The notes: generated by a model not told the origin, from the letters alone. DNA of 9,137 bases from Acidobacteriota bacterium (GCA_019239815.1 JAFAZL010000822.1:1-9137); one strand, 5' to 3'. Numbered from the stretch's first letter, positions 1 to 8,146 are shown. A program made the numbers and translations.

Positions 1-463
1 TCAAGAAACGAATCGTTGCGATCCTGGCGACGATTGTTGCCGCACTGTTTCTGCTAGTGTGCTTCGGCTTGTGGAACTTGGGACACCTGATGGCGGCGAC
101 CATCTCGCATGGTCTCAAGTTTTTCGTCTTGTTTCAAATGCAGTGGCGATTCGCGCGATGGATTGCGACGGTGCTCGTGATGAGCATCGGAATCAATCTC
201 ATCAACTATTTTCTTCCCGACGTGAATCATCCGTGGAGATGGTTCACAGCAGGCACACTGCTGGTTGCGTTGTCGTTCATCGTAGTGACGATCCTTTTTG
301 AGATCTATCTCGCGCACGTTCGAACGTCCCGACCTTATATGGTGCGCTGGCGGGGTTCATTGTGCTGATGCTGTGGGTTTACTTGGCAAATTTGATTCTG
401 TTGATTGGCGCGGAGACTGATACGGCGTGGCGCGAACCGAAGGTTTCAGGAACGAGCGCATGA
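1..463 (+). pseudogene. YihY/BrkB-family inner-membrane protein, 3' part, frameshifted
   Basis: The frame starting at position 3 is open from the window edge and reads a hydrophobic protein up to a stop at 366-368. It shows about three membrane segments (around 12-68, 159-212 and 246-311) and the pattern INYFLPD...PWRWFTAG...IYLAHV, which I recognise as the C-terminal half of the YihY/BrkB (formerly 'ribonuclease BN') family. The expected continuation, TLYGALAGFIVLMLWVYLA followed by NLILLIGAE, is present but one frame away (mod-2 frame, about 332-460), ending at a TGA at 461-463. Joining the frames near 320-335 restores family spacing if one base is missing. The gene is therefore either a pseudogene or carries a sequencing or assembly error. 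The 5' end lies outside the window. The molecular function of this family is not well established; its members are polytopic inner-membrane proteins. The restored stop overlaps the next gene's ATG (ATGA), suggesting the two once formed, or still form, an operon. Confidence 0.77.
448..452 (+). promoter_or_regulatory. Ribosome binding site deciding the Omp85 start
   Basis: AGGAA lies 7 nt before the ATG at 460. This favours ATG 460 over the upstream in-frame GTG at 427, whose nearest purine-rich stretch (GGAG) is about 11 nt away. Starting at 460 also places the signal peptide's basic residues directly at the N terminus. Confidence 0.65.
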
Positions 464-3432
464 ATGGTTGGAAGAGACGCTCTTGTGGCGCAATTTTTCT
501 GTTGGCATGGCTGGAACTCTGCTTCCCAAGAATCGGACCGGCACAGGACCAAAAGGCGGCTGAAGTCGATCCGAACGCGGCATTCGAAGGGCGATCGGTG
601 AACAAGGTCGAGATCGCCGTACAACCTTCGGAGGACACCGATAAGTTGCGGGGTTTGATTCGACAAGAGCAAGGCAAACCGTTTTCGATGGACGCCATCA
701 AGGCAAGCGTCGCCGCCTTGCGCGAAACCGGCAAATTCAAAACAGTCCAAGTCAGCATTCAATTTACACCGGATGGTCTGCGCGTTCTGTTTCTTCTGCC
801 GCCGGTTTATAAGACTGGCTTGATAACCTTTCCTGGAGCCTGGAAAAGCGCGCCCTACACGCAGATGCTCCAGGCCGTGAACATTCCGCTGGACGCACCT
901 TTCGTGAAGGATGAACTCTCCGACAAAGAAGACGCTCTGCGGAAATATTTCGCGACGCAGGGTTTTTTCGCGGCGTCAGTCTCAGCTTCAACAACGGTTG
1001 ATGATTCCCACCACCTCGTGAATATCGCATTCGACTGTGACATGGGTTTGCGTGCAAAGGTCGGCGAGGTGAACATCGAGGGTGTGACGCCAGCGGAAGC
1101 AGCGGACATCCACCACACGCTGACCTCTTTATCCGCAAAGATCAGTTTTACGTCCCTAAAACCCGGCGTTGTGTATTCGCAGACACGCATCGACAAATCG
1201 CTCGACCGCTTGCGGGCGCATTTTCGGAAGTTGGGTCGATTGGCGCCCAACGTTCGGATGAAGCCCAACTATGACTCGGAAACGAATCGGGTGAATGTGG
1301 CGCTGACGATCGACCCAGGGCCGACTGTGGCAATCAAGGTGGAAGGCGCGCGAATCTGGCGCCGAACACTCGAAAAGCTGATCCCGGTCTATCAAGAAAA
1401 CTCCGTCGATCAGGATCTGATCGACGAGGGGCAGCGAAATCTCGTTTCCTATTTTCAGGCGAAGAGCTTCTTCGACGTCGAAGTGCACTCCGACGTAACC
1501 AAGGAAGCAGATCACGTCAACATCGTCTACCGGGTTAACAAAGGCGGCAAACACAAGGTCACGGGAGTGAGCTTTTCGGGGAATAAGTACTTCACGGCCG
1601 AGCAGCTACAGTCGCACATCGTGATTCGGCGGGCGAAACTAATCCTGAATCGTGGGAAATATAGCCAGGATCTGTTGAAAAGAAGCGCTGCATCGATCAC
1701 CACAATGTATCGCAACGCCGGTTTCGCAAAAGCGACCGTCACGCCCGTCGTGACCGACCACGAACCGGACATCGACATCGCGTTTCAAATTGACGAAGGC
1801 ATTCAGGCAAAGGTCCATAGTTTTGCGATCCTCAATCCTTCGAATGAACCGGCGGAGCTAAAAGGAAAGAAAAACGGGGACCTGCAACTCGGCGCCGGCA
1901 AGCCATTTTCGCCGCACCTTTTAGAAGGCGACCGTAACCAGATTCTTGCGTGGTATCTGAACCACGGCTATCCGAACGTGCAGTTTGATTCGAAAGTGAC
2001 CGCCGTTGATGGCGACACGAACGTGGTCGATGTCGTCTACAAGATTGACGAAGGTCGCGGGGAAAAAGTCGGCGAGGTTCTTTTACTCGGCGCCGATCAC
2101 ACCAAACCAAAATTTATTCGATCGATTACCGACAAGAACGTTGAATCAGGCGAGCCGCTCAGCCAACAGAAGCTTCTGAAGTCTGAGAGCGATCTCTACA
2201 GCGTTGGCGTTTTTGACTGGGCCAGCGTTGCTCCCGTGAGCGCGACAACCGATGATCAAGGCCAGCAGATCGTCGTGATTCGTGTTCACGAGTCTCGCCG
2301 CAATTCGATGGACATTGGTGGCGGACTCGAAATCATCCCGCGGAACGGCAACATTCCCGTGGGCGCCGTCGTTGTTCCAGGGTTGCCGCCAGTCAGCCTT
2401 GGAAATAAATTCAGCGTAAGCCAGAAAAGCTTTATCGGTCCGCGGGGAACGTTTCAATTTACGCGCCACAATATCCGTGGAAAAGCCGAAACCGCGACGC
2501 TGGGATTGGTCGCGTCGCGCCTCGATCAGCGGCTATCGTTGACCTACGCCGATCCGTATCTTCACGGTTCACTCTGGTCGTCGCTCTTCTCGATCTCCAC
2601 CGAACGCACCACGGAAAATCCAATCTACACAGCTCTTCTGCAGCAAGCCTCGTTTCAAATCGAGCGGCAGCTCGATAAGAAGCACACACAAAAGCTCGTC
2701 GCCGGATACAGCTACTCACGCACCGACCTCAGCAAAATCCTCATTCCAGAACTCGTCCTTCCGCAGGACCAGCGCGTGAAACTTTCGACGGTCTATACGC
2801 AGTACATCCGCGACACGCGCGACAACCCGCTCGACGCGCATCGCGGGTGGTATCAGACATTCAACTTTGGCGTGACGCCGACCTCATTCGGTTCCAGCAG
2901 CAGCTTCGTACGCTTCCTCGGCCAAACGTCGTTCTATCGTCCCGTGAAACCATGGCTGACGTGGGCTAACCAATTCCGCCTTGGGCTGGCCGCAGGATTT
3001 GGCGATCAAGGTTACGTGCCCTTGAGTGAGCGATTCTTCACCGGCGGCCCCGACTCACTCCGGGGATTTCCAATCAACGGCGCTGGACCGCAGCGTCCGG
3101 TGCCAGTTTGCGCGAATCCAAATGATTCATCGACCTGCACGCTGATCAGCGTTCCTGATGGTGGTCGTATGCTGGCGATCTTCAATTCCGAAGCACGCTT
3201 TCCGATCAGACTGATCGACAATCTGGGCGGCGTCATTTTCTACGATGGTGGCAACGTTTACAGCGCCATCAGCGCGAATCAATTCCTCAACAATTACACC
3301 AACAACATTGGCTTTGGTTTTCGCTATTACACGAAGGTTGGTCCAATTCGAGTCGATTTTGGCCGAAACCTGAACCCAGTCCCCGGAGTGAAGGCGACGC
3401 AATATTTTGTGACTTTGGGCCAGTCGTTCTAG
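460..3432 (+). CDS. BamA/TamA-family (Omp85) outer-membrane assembly protein with about seven POTRA repeats
   Basis: This is an outer-membrane beta-barrel protein of the Omp85 superfamily, 990 residues from ATG 460. Residues 1-28 look like a signal peptide: a KRR n-region, a hydrophobic core, and probable cleavage after GPA. Seven POTRA-like units of 75-90 residues follow, at roughly 44-114, 116-196, 197-287, 288-362, 364-448, 449-532 and 534-613. Most show a V-x-G-V/I-x-x-x-G start, a helix ending in Y-x-x-x-G-[FY], and a closing V-x-[IV]-x-[FY]-x-[IV]-x-x-G strand. Residues 614-990 form the barrel, with the Omp85 loop-6 motif (FTGGPDSLRGF, residues 860-870), the late GPIRVDFG strand and a terminal Phe (LGQSF), as expected for a Bam substrate. 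E. coli TamA (3 POTRAs, 577 aa) and BamA (5 POTRAs, about 810 aa) are both shorter. The adjacent tamB argues for a TamA-like partner role; a BamA function cannot be excluded from this window. The start overlaps the restored stop of the upstream BrkB-type frame. Confidence 0.93.
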   Translation: MNGWKRRSCGAIFLLAWLELCFPRIGPAQDQKAAEVDPNAAFEGRSVNKVEIAVQPSEDTDKLRGLIRQEQGKPFSMDAIKASVAALRETGKFKTVQVSIQFTPDGLRVLFLLPPVYKTGLITFPGAWKSAPYTQMLQAVNIPLDAPFVKDELSDKEDALRKYFATQGFFAASVSASTTVDDSHHLVNIAFDCDMGLRAKVGEVNIEGVTPAEAADIHHTLTSLSAKISFTSLKPGVVYSQTRIDKSLDRLRAHFRKLGRLAPNVRMKPNYDSETNRVNVALTIDPGPTVAIKVEGARIWRRTLEKLIPVYQENSVDQDLIDEGQRNLVSYFQAKSFFDVEVHSDVTKEADHVNIVYRVNKGGKHKVTGVSFSGNKYFTAEQLQSHIVIRRAKLILNRGKYSQDLLKRSAASITTMYRNAGFAKATVTPVVTDHEPDIDIAFQIDEGIQAKVHSFAILNPSNEPAELKGKKNGDLQLGAGKPFSPHLLEGDRNQILAWYLNHGYPNVQFDSKVTAVDGDTNVVDVVYKIDEGRGEKVGEVLLLGADHTKPKFIRSITDKNVESGEPLSQQKLLKSESDLYSVGVFDWASVAPVSATTDDQGQQIVVIRVHESRRNSMDIGGGLEIIPRNGNIPVGAVVVPGLPPVSLGNKFSVSQKSFIGPRGTFQFTRHNIRGKAETATLGLVASRLDQRLSLTYADPYLHGSLWSSLFSISTERTTENPIYTALLQQASFQIERQLDKKHTQKLVAGYSYSRTDLSKILIPELVLPQDQRVKLSTVYTQYIRDTRDNPLDAHRGWYQTFNFGVTPTSFGSSSSFVRFLGQTSFYRPVKPWLTWANQFRLGLAAGFGDQGYVPLSERFFTGGPDSLRGFPINGAGPQRPVPVCANPNDSSTCTLISVPDGGRMLAIFNSEARFPIRLIDNLGGVIFYDGGNVYSAISANQFLNNYTNNIGFGFRYYTKVGPIRVDFGRNLNPVPGVKATQYFVTLGQSF

Positions 3433-3444
3433 AGACCCAGAGTT

Positions 3445-3483
3445 ATGACCGAGCATCCAACTGAGAACGAGGCGGCACAATGA
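3445..3483 (+). other. 12-codon mini-ORF overlapping the tamB start
   Basis: In the 47-bp gap between the two envelope genes, ATG at 3445 opens a 12-codon frame (MTEHPTENEAAQ) whose TGA at 3481-3483 overlaps the tamB ATG in an ATGA arrangement. Such an overlap could couple translation of a leader to tamB. No good ribosome binding site precedes 3445 (only CAGAG, two bases away), and an ORF this short arises easily by chance. I record it as a possible leader, not as a gene. Confidence 0.2.
3469..3472 (+). promoter_or_regulatory. Ribosome binding site of tamB
   Basis: GAGG with a 7-nt spacer precedes the ATG at 3480 and supports that start, which also places the membrane anchor at the very N terminus. 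Confidence 0.6.
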
Positions 3484-6400
3484 GCAGGCGTCGAATCTTG
3501 GTGTGGCTAGCGGTGGCGGTCCCGGCCGTCGCGATCATTCTTATCCTCGCGGCAGCCGCCATATTGCATTCGAAATCGTTTCAGGCGTATGCGCTGGGCA
3601 AGCTAATCCACGGCGTCGAAGAAAGCACAGGCGCACAGATTCGCGTGCAGAGTATGGATGTCAATTGGCACCCACTCGCGATCGAGTTGTTCGGAATCTC
3701 TGCCGTCAATCCTGCCGCCGCCACAAAAACGCCCCTGCTCTCGACGGATCGACTTCAGATCAGTTTGCAAATTTGGCCGCTGCTTCATCATCAACTGCAA
3801 ATCGACAGCGTCACGATCGATCATCCGGTCATCTTTGTGAGGACCGAGTCCGATGGCCACAACAATTTGCCCGCGCCGCCGCAGGCGCGGCAATCGTCGA
3901 GTTCCACGATGGCGGTTCAGATCGGCCATCTGACGATCAACAGTGGCCTGCTTCAATATGACGACCGGCAAATGCCGCTGTCGGCCGTGCTGGCGGGCTT
4001 CCGAACACAAGTCGATTTTGATCGTCTGACCAACACCTATGAAGGCGTCGTCGCATACGATTCCGGCCGGCTCGAAACTGCGCAAACGCGCACGTTCGAA
4101 CATCGCGCGGAGCTGCATTTCAGCGCCGACGCGAAAAAATGCACGATCGAGAGCCTCGACGTCGCAATGATGCATTCGAAGATCGTTGTGCGTGGCGAGC
4201 TCGAAAACTACGCGAATCCGGAGTTCGCCGGCCAGTATCAAGCGCAAGTATCAGGCGAAGACCTCACCTGGATTTTGAAAGACGCCTCGCTCCCAACCGG
4301 CGACTTCGCATTGCAGGGCAAAGCCACCTATCGCACCTCTGCGGGCGCCGAATGGGCGCAGCGCACCTTCGCCGACGGCACAATCGAAACCGCCGCGATG
4401 GCCGTGCCTTCTGGCCAATCGAAAGTCGCAATTCGCGCGCTGCACGGAACCTATCAGCTCCGAAATGGAGAGCTGCACATCGACGACGCGCGCGCCGAGG
4501 TCTTCGGCGGGCGATTCATCTCTGACGCAAATGTGGTCGATCTCGTCCACAATTCCGGAAAAGTGCACTTCACGCTACGCGGCGCGTCAGTCGATGACGG
4601 AATCCGCCTGGCCGGAACCACCAGGGCTGACACCACACTCGTCGCTTCAACCGCTGATCTTGACGTCAGTGCAGACTGGAAGGGCAGTACAAGCAACGCG
4701 ATCGCGCATGCCCGCGCCCAACTGCATTCGATTCCGAATCCCCCAGCGAACGCGAATCCCGTAGATGGCACCGTTGTCGTTGACTACGACGCGGCGCGCA
4801 ATCGAGCGTCCTTCCAGCAATCTTCGCTGCGCACAGGAAATACTGAGTTGAGCCTGAGCGGTGTCGTGAGCAAGGACTCAGCTCTCCAGGTTCGTCTCAC
4901 GACGCATGACTTGCACGAACTCGGCGAACTCGCATCGGTTGCTGCGCCCTCCGATTCGTCGCGCCAGATCTCCGCTTACGACGTCCACGGCGCGGCCGAT
5001 CTGAACGGCAAAGTCTCCGGCGCGGTCGCAGAGCCGCACTTCGAGGGACAACTCTCGGTCACGAATCTTCAGTTCTCACAAACGCAATGGAAGTCAGTTC
5101 GCGCACATGTTGCTCTCGATTCGCGTTCCGTTGCAGTCAGCGATGGCTCGCTGGTCAACGCCAAACAAGGACGAATGACCTTCGACGCCAAAACGCGCCT
5201 GATCAATTGGTCACCGGATCGAAACGCAGCGTTCACAGCGCACGCGCATATCGACCAACTCTCCGCGACCGACCTGGAGAAGCTCACGCAAACAAACTAT
5301 CCGATCGAAGGCCTGCTCAGCGGCGAACTGACCGCTAGCGGAACCCAAAAGCAGCCGCAAGCAAAAGGTCATCTGGAACTCGCGAAAGCGGTCGTATACA
5401 ACGAGCCACTCAGCCTCTGTGCAGTGGATATCAACGCCGATGAGCAAACGATTCACCTCAACGGCAACGTACGCGCTGCCGCTGGCGCCATGACTGCAAA
5501 GCTTGCGTATCAGCCCACTGCGAAACACTACGAAATCGCAGTGAACACCGACGGCCTTCAATTAGAAAAAGTGCAGGCGCTGCAACGCTCGGCGGGACCC
5601 GTGAATGGAAACCTGACAGCCAGCATTTCGGGCAGCGGCACAATCGACAATCCAAATCTGACCGCGCATCTGCAAATCCCCGAGCTTGCGATGCATGGCG
5701 AAACCTTCCACCAAGTCGACGCGCAACTCGACGCGAAAGGGAAGCACACCGAGTTCCATCTCAATTCGAACGTCGAGCAGACATCGATCCAGGCCAAAGG
5801 AAGCGTCGAACTGGCGCCTGGCTATCCCGCAAAAGTCACGCTCGACACCGGCAAGGTGCCGATCGGAGCGCTCCTGACGCGCTTCGTTCCGAATTCACAG
5901 CACGGCGCCGACGGCGAACTCGAAATTCACGGCACACTCCAGGGGCCGCTGCAAACTCCCGCACAACTGCAAGGTCATGTCGAGATCCCGACGCTTCAAC
6001 TTCAAGCGCAAACTCTGAAGCTCGCCAACGCCTCACCGATTCGAATCAACTACCGGAGCGGAGTCGTGACTCTCGAAAGTGCCGAACTGAAGGGGCAGGA
6101 CACCGATGTTCGCCTCAGTGGCACCGTACCCGTCCAGGGTGGCGGAGCAATGAACGTCGCCGCGGACGGCAGCGTGAACCTCAACATCCTGCAACCCTGG
6201 ACCGACGGCGGCCACTCATCGGGCATGGTCAATATTCAAATGAAGGCGCAAGGTCCGCTCGCCCAGCCGGTCATCGATGGCCGCGTTCGAATCGAGAATG
6301 CCGTGATTTCATCCGACGACCTTCCGGTCGGCATCGAGGCGATGAACGGCGATATCAACATATCCGGCAATCGGGTGAACATCACGAATCTATCCGCAAA

Positions 6401-7403
6401 CGCCGGCGGCGGCACCATCAAGGTCACCGGAACCGCGACCTACGGCAAGACTCCAAATTTCAATCTCGCGATGCAGGCAAACTCCGTGCGCATTCGCCAA
6501 AGCGGTGTTCGCTCCGTGATGAACGCCGACCTCGCCTGGAATGGTTCGACAGATAGTTCGCTGCTTACCGGCCGCGTCATAGTCGACAAGCTCGCCTTCA
6601 ATCAAGGTTCGGACCTCTCCGAAATACTCGCAAATTTTTCCGGCGACGAAACCGTCTCCGATCCATCCAGCATTGCAAATAACATCAAGCTCAACGTCGC
6701 CGTACAGTCGTCTCAGAATCTCAATCTCGCTAGCAGCCAGTTGAGCATCGCGGGTTCCGCTAGCTTGACGGCACAGGGCACCGCGGCGACTCCCGTTTTG
6801 CTCGGCAGAATTCTGCTCACCAACGGCGAAGTCTTCTTTCTCGGGAAGCGCTTCGAAATTTCAAGCGGCACGATTTCGTTTTCGAATCCGGTGCGCACTG
6901 ATCCCGTAGTGAACCTTCAAGTGAAGACGACGATCGAGCAGTACAACATCACCGCCAGCATCATCGGCCCCGTCGATCAACTCAAGACGACGTATACGTC
7001 CGATCCCGCTTTGCCGACCGGAGACATCATCAATCTGTTGGCGTTTGGTCAGACGACAGCCGAGTCTGCTTCGAACGGCAACACACCGGCTTCGGCTGGC
7101 GCAGAGTCAGCCGTGGCGAGCGCCGCCGGCGGCCAAGTCGCTTCCCAGGTGCAAAAACTTACCGGCATTTCGCAGTTGACGTTGAATCCATTGGCAGGCA
7201 GCAACGCAAATCCGGGCTCGCAAGTGGCGATTCAACAGCGCGTGTCCGGCAACATCCTGCTCACATTCAGCACCGACATCACGAACGCGCAAAACCAAAG
7301 CATTCAAATCCAATATCAGGTGAACAAGAAGGTTAGCGTGTCAGTGCTGCGCGATGAAAACGGCGGTTACGGCATCGACATGCACTATCACAAAGTCTTC
7401 TGA
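3480..7403 (+). CDS. tamB: Translocation and assembly module protein TamB (AsmA-like/DUF490)
   Basis: This 1307-residue envelope protein is close in length to E. coli TamB (1259). Residues 1-29 form a signal-anchor: SRRR followed by a long Val/Ala/Ile/Leu segment, placing the N terminus in the inner membrane and the rest in the periplasm. Residues about 30-160 resemble the AsmA-type N-terminal module. The middle is a long run of alternating-polarity beta strands with Gly/Pro turns, including recurring units from about residue 500 to 1119. The C-terminal TamB/DUF490 domain (about 960-1307) carries the family's features: NGEVFFLGKRFEISSGTISF, a DP-x-x-N-L strand, then SDPALPTGDIINLLAFGQ, an Ala/Ser/Gly-rich linker (about 1190-1222) and a last strand ending HYHKVF. 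In characterised systems TamB contacts an Omp85 partner (TamA or BamA) and spans the periplasm, with roles in outer-membrane protein assembly and phospholipid transport. The upstream Omp85 gene on the same strand is the obvious partner. No frameshift or missing segment is visible. Confidence 0.95.
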   Translation: MSRRRILVWLAVAVPAVAIILILAAAAILHSKSFQAYALGKLIHGVEESTGAQIRVQSMDVNWHPLAIELFGISAVNPAAATKTPLLSTDRLQISLQIWPLLHHQLQIDSVTIDHPVIFVRTESDGHNNLPAPPQARQSSSSTMAVQIGHLTINSGLLQYDDRQMPLSAVLAGFRTQVDFDRLTNTYEGVVAYDSGRLETAQTRTFEHRAELHFSADAKKCTIESLDVAMMHSKIVVRGELENYANPEFAGQYQAQVSGEDLTWILKDASLPTGDFALQGKATYRTSAGAEWAQRTFADGTIETAAMAVPSGQSKVAIRALHGTYQLRNGELHIDDARAEVFGGRFISDANVVDLVHNSGKVHFTLRGASVDDGIRLAGTTRADTTLVASTADLDVSADWKGSTSNAIAHARAQLHSIPNPPANANPVDGTVVVDYDAARNRASFQQSSLRTGNTELSLSGVVSKDSALQVRLTTHDLHELGELASVAAPSDSSRQISAYDVHGAADLNGKVSGAVAEPHFEGQLSVTNLQFSQTQWKSVRAHVALDSRSVAVSDGSLVNAKQGRMTFDAKTRLINWSPDRNAAFTAHAHIDQLSATDLEKLTQTNYPIEGLLSGELTASGTQKQPQAKGHLELAKAVVYNEPLSLCAVDINADEQTIHLNGNVRAAAGAMTAKLAYQPTAKHYEIAVNTDGLQLEKVQALQRSAGPVNGNLTASISGSGTIDNPNLTAHLQIPELAMHGETFHQVDAQLDAKGKHTEFHLNSNVEQTSIQAKGSVELAPGYPAKVTLDTGKVPIGALLTRFVPNSQHGADGELEIHGTLQGPLQTPAQLQGHVEIPTLQLQAQTLKLANASPIRINYRSGVVTLESAELKGQDTDVRLSGTVPVQGGGAMNVAADGSVNLNILQPWTDGGHSSGMVNIQMKAQGPLAQPVIDGRVRIENAVISSDDLPVGIEAMNGDINISGNRVNITNLSANAGGGTIKVTGTATYGKTPNFNLAMQANSVRIRQSGVRSVMNADLAWNGSTDSSLLTGRVIVDKLAFNQGSDLSEILANFSGDETVSDPSSIANNIKLNVAVQSSQNLNLASSQLSIAGSASLTAQGTAATPVLLGRILLTNGEVFFLGKRFEISSGTISFSNPVRTDPVVNLQVKTTIEQYNITASIIGPVDQLKTTYTSDPALPTGDIINLLAFGQTTAESASNGNTPASAGAESAVASAAGGQVASQVQKLTGISQLTLNPLAGSNANPGSQVAIQQRVSGNILLTFSTDITNAQNQSIQIQYQVNKKVSVSVLRDENGGYGIDMHYHKVF
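4977..6836 (+). repeat. About seven degenerate repeats of ~100 residues inside TamB
   Basis: Protein-level repeats share the pattern G-x-[LAV]-x(3-7)-G-x(4-7)-P-x(2-3)-G-x-[LIV]-x-[LIV], a beta strand, turn, strand. They sit near residues 500-532, 608-639, 706-738, 808-840, 910-943, 1009-1040 and 1088-1119. Spacings are about 108, 98, 102, 102, 99 and 79 residues. Examples are SGTQKQPQAKGHLEL and QGPLAQPVIDGRVRI; the unit at 1009 lacks the Pro and the one at 706 has A for the second G. The period fits the repeating beta-groove architecture known for TamB/AsmA-like lipid-transfer proteins. The repeats are diverged at DNA level. Confidence 0.6.
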
Positions 7404-7434
7404 GCGATGCCTGCCGTCCTCGTGGGCCGGCGAG
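7404..7434. other. 31-bp gap between convergent operons, no clear terminator
   Basis: The stops of tamB (plus) and of the phosphoesterase gene (minus, 7435-7437) face each other. The gap has only a weak CTCG/CGAG pairing around an 8-nt loop and no T-run on either strand, so no intrinsic terminator can be called. Transcripts from both sides may overlap into the opposite gene. Confidence 0.5.
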
Positions 7435-8142
7435 CTAGCGTTGTCGTTGCCGCTTCGTGCCGCTGGTGGTCGAAGCCTTCTTGGAACTCGCTTTCTTCAC
7501 CGGCGATTTCCGCTCCGATGGCTTCTCCTGCGATTTGGGATCGCCGGTCGCGGCCTTCTCCACATCACCACCAGCATCTCGCGCGATGTCAACGAGCAGG
7601 CGCTTGCTCACCGCCGACTTCGGCTCGGTCGCCACAATATCTTCCGTTGATGCATATTCGTCGCGATGCTTGATCAGCAGCCACGACTTACCCGACGAAC
7701 TACCGAAACCGTGCGTTCGAACGAGTACCCACGATCCTCGCAGTTTTTTCCCATGTAACTGAAACTTTAGATCGCCTTTCTTCAACGCCGCCGCGATATC
7801 CGGACTCTCGGGCGTCCACGTTCCCGTGTCCCACACCATTACGGTCCCGCCACCATACTCACCTTCCGGAATCACGCCTTCGAATCCGCCATAATCCACC
7901 GGGTGATCTTCCACCTGCATCGCCAGCCGCTTCACGCTCGGATCGAGCGACGGTCCCTTTGGCACCGCCCACGAAAGCAAGACACCTTCGAATTCGAGCC
8001 GAAAGTCATAGTGCAGTTGCGTCGCTCGATGTTTTTGAATGACATACAAAAGGTGTTTATCCGTCACCCTCTTCGAAGCATCTCCCGACGGCTCCGGCGT
8101 GACCTTGAAATTTCTCTTTTCCTTATATTTGGCGAGGGTCAT
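7435..8142 (-). CDS. Stand-alone LigD-type 3'-phosphoesterase (DNA ligase D N-terminal domain protein)
   Basis: This 235-residue protein matches the phosphoesterase (PE) module of DNA ligase D, which trims 3'-phosphates and 3'-ribonucleotides at broken DNA ends during non-homologous end joining. The opening L-x-x-Y-x-x-KR-x-F-x-x-TPEP (residues 3-17) is typical of LigD N termini and supports the ATG at 8142. The core QKHRATQLHYDFRLE and VEDHP gives H38, H44, D46, R48 and H80. These correspond with a constant offset of 4 to H42, H48, D50, R52 and H84 of Pseudomonas aeruginosa LigD, the metal-binding and catalytic set. WAVPKGPSLDP, FEGVIPEGEYGGGTV and the final LVRTHG stretch are also family-typical. 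Residues about 200-235 form a Lys/Ser/Arg-rich tail, probably disordered and DNA-binding. There is no polymerase or ligase domain attached. It is the second of two LigD-module genes, 7 bp after the polymerase stop, and probably co-translated with it. Confidence 0.95.
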   Translation of the reverse strand: MTLAKYKEKRNFKVTPEPSGDASKRVTDKHLLYVIQKHRATQLHYDFRLEFEGVLLSWAVPKGPSLDPSVKRLAMQVEDHPVDYGGFEGVIPEGEYGGGTVMVWDTGTWTPESPDIAAALKKGDLKFQLHGKKLRGSWVLVRTHGFGSSSGKSWLLIKHRDEYASTEDIVATEPKSAVSKRLLVDIARDAGGDVEKAATGDPKSQEKPSERKSPVKKASSKKASTTSGTKRQRQR

Positions 8143-8146
8143 GTAG

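Noticed and set aside
57..368. A complete 103-residue gene starting at GTG 57
   Set aside because: The frame is open to the window edge and the upstream codons encode another membrane segment, so this is the 3' part of a longer BrkB-type gene, not a separate small gene.
427..459. GTG start at 427 for the Omp85 gene
   Set aside because: It would add 11 residues before the signal peptide and has a poorly spaced ribosome binding site; ATG 460 has AGGAA at 7 nt and a normal signal-peptide n-region.
3603..4247. 214-codon open frame on the minus strand inside tamB
   Set aside because: It is antisense to a clear tamB reading frame with family-typical sequence, shows no recognisable domain, and is the kind of shadow frame expected in GC-rich codon usage.
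7404..7440. Bidirectional terminator between the convergent operons
   Set aside because: The only pairing is about 4 bp with an 8-nt loop and there is no T-run on either strand.
7354..7762. Plus-strand open frames over the end of the phosphoesterase gene
   Set aside because: They lie antisense to a protein with conserved catalytic residues and translate to low-complexity Arg/Ser/Leu-rich sequence with no family resemblance.
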